The notes under the pieces were generated by a model. That model was not told where the DNA came from. It did not search any database and worked only from the letters and a program-made list of their open reading frames with translations. DNA of 27,841 nucleotides from Saccoglossus kowalevskii (Eukaryota > Hemichordata > Enteropneusta > Harrimaniidae), in contig NW_003106596.1 in assembly GCF_000003605.2 (NCBI RefSeq), positions 185,370 through 213,210 of the forward strand, given 5' to 3'. A program made the translations under genes and the position numbers. Every line of letters starts with the position of its first letter. Position 1 is the first letter of the stretch. This document shows positions 27,351 through 27,841 of this stretch, one piece after another.

Positions 27351-27841
27351 ATATTATCACCTTGTCACTTATGAAATTTACTTCAGCCTAGAACGTAGCT
27401 AATTTTTCTAAATATAAACAAATTTATTCAGCAAAACTGTCTAGAAAACACTTAGTTAACAAAAGATGTGTTTCTTGACAAATCAACATGTTATTCGAAA
27501 ACCAATCACCCAAACGCAATAGAAGACGCAAATGATGTCCTTGGCGTTTGATGTAAGATTCTCTAGTTAGGAAAGTGTTACGTATTACATGTACAAAGGC
27601 CTGTACGTAGATTACTGTTTCACTGTTGGGATAAGTTAATACGCCATTTCTAGAAATGCATTACAAATGAGAAAGAAAGCTAAATATGTCATTTAGATAG
27701 AATCACCAACTATTAAATTATTAACAATCGGTATCCATGGTAACATGTTTTGTATCTTGCGTTTTATGTATAGTAATGTTAAGTCTTGTGTCAAATCTGA
27801 ATCGAATCTTTCAAGTTCCTTTGAATGTCCGATAGGGGTCA
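27040..27841. other. AT-rich non-coding end of the window
   Basis: No gene recognised. The frame at 26939-27157 overlaps the Pol III-like element and is not considered coding. Confidence 0.4.

Overview
The window is animal genomic DNA. It is AT-rich, most genes are interrupted by a single intron with GT/AG sites, promoters carry TATA boxes, and AATAAA signals are present. There is one assembly gap (16441-16533). I cannot name the species. An invertebrate fits best (lancelets and other invertebrate deuterostomes or lophotrochozoans are candidates), because families of very small single-domain death-effector-domain (DED) proteins are an invertebrate pattern. That is inference.

The left and middle parts (about 0.4-21.5 kb) hold a cluster of DED-only genes. 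Five look intact: 1173-1607 (-), 5067-5366 (-), 8232-8522 (-), 14272-14622 (+) and 20232-20519 (-). Three are broken: 6520-6707 (-) is a fragment, 10629-10970 (-) has one in-frame TAG, and 13582-13797 (-) is a degraded front half. Each intact protein is 95-144 residues and has the DED landmarks: an F-L-L-L patch in helix 2 and an R-x-D-L motif near the end. Most genes share one plan: a TATA promoter, a short non-coding exon 1, one intron of 140-870 nt, an acceptor 0-20 nt before the ATG, and the whole protein in exon 2. Blocks outside the coding exons also recur (405-550, 3550-3695 and 5900-6045; 2096-2262 and 11817-11960), so part of the cluster grew by segmental duplication.

The most striking content is a family of about ten copies of a structured RNA. 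I read it as an HDV-like self-cleaving ribozyme with a nested double pseudoknot: P1 CCCUACC/GGUAGGG, P2 around GCAUGU/ACAUGC, P3 ACC/GGU with a 7-nt L3, a P4 hairpin, and a C-N-A-A J4/2 strand carrying the expected catalytic C. Helices P2 and P4 differ between copies while remaining paired. Three copies are tandem pairs with cleavage sites 228-245 nt apart. Six ribozyme loci lie downstream of a DED gene or DED fragment, always on the gene's strand. In two genes the first predicted cleavage site is only 35-48 nt past the stop codon, upstream of the AATAAA signal, so cleavage would remove the poly(A) tail from a cell-death or immune-type mRNA.

The right part (about 21.5-27.8 kb) has no gene I recognise. 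It holds one isolated ribozyme (23013-23131), an inverted-repeat element (about 23434-23760), a GC-richer promoter-like patch (about 24690-25250), a minisatellite (about 25937-26095) and a chimeric tRNA/5S-rRNA-like Pol III element (26930-27019). A tandem duplication at 17.4-19.8 kb carries two copies of an orphan plus-strand TATA promoter.
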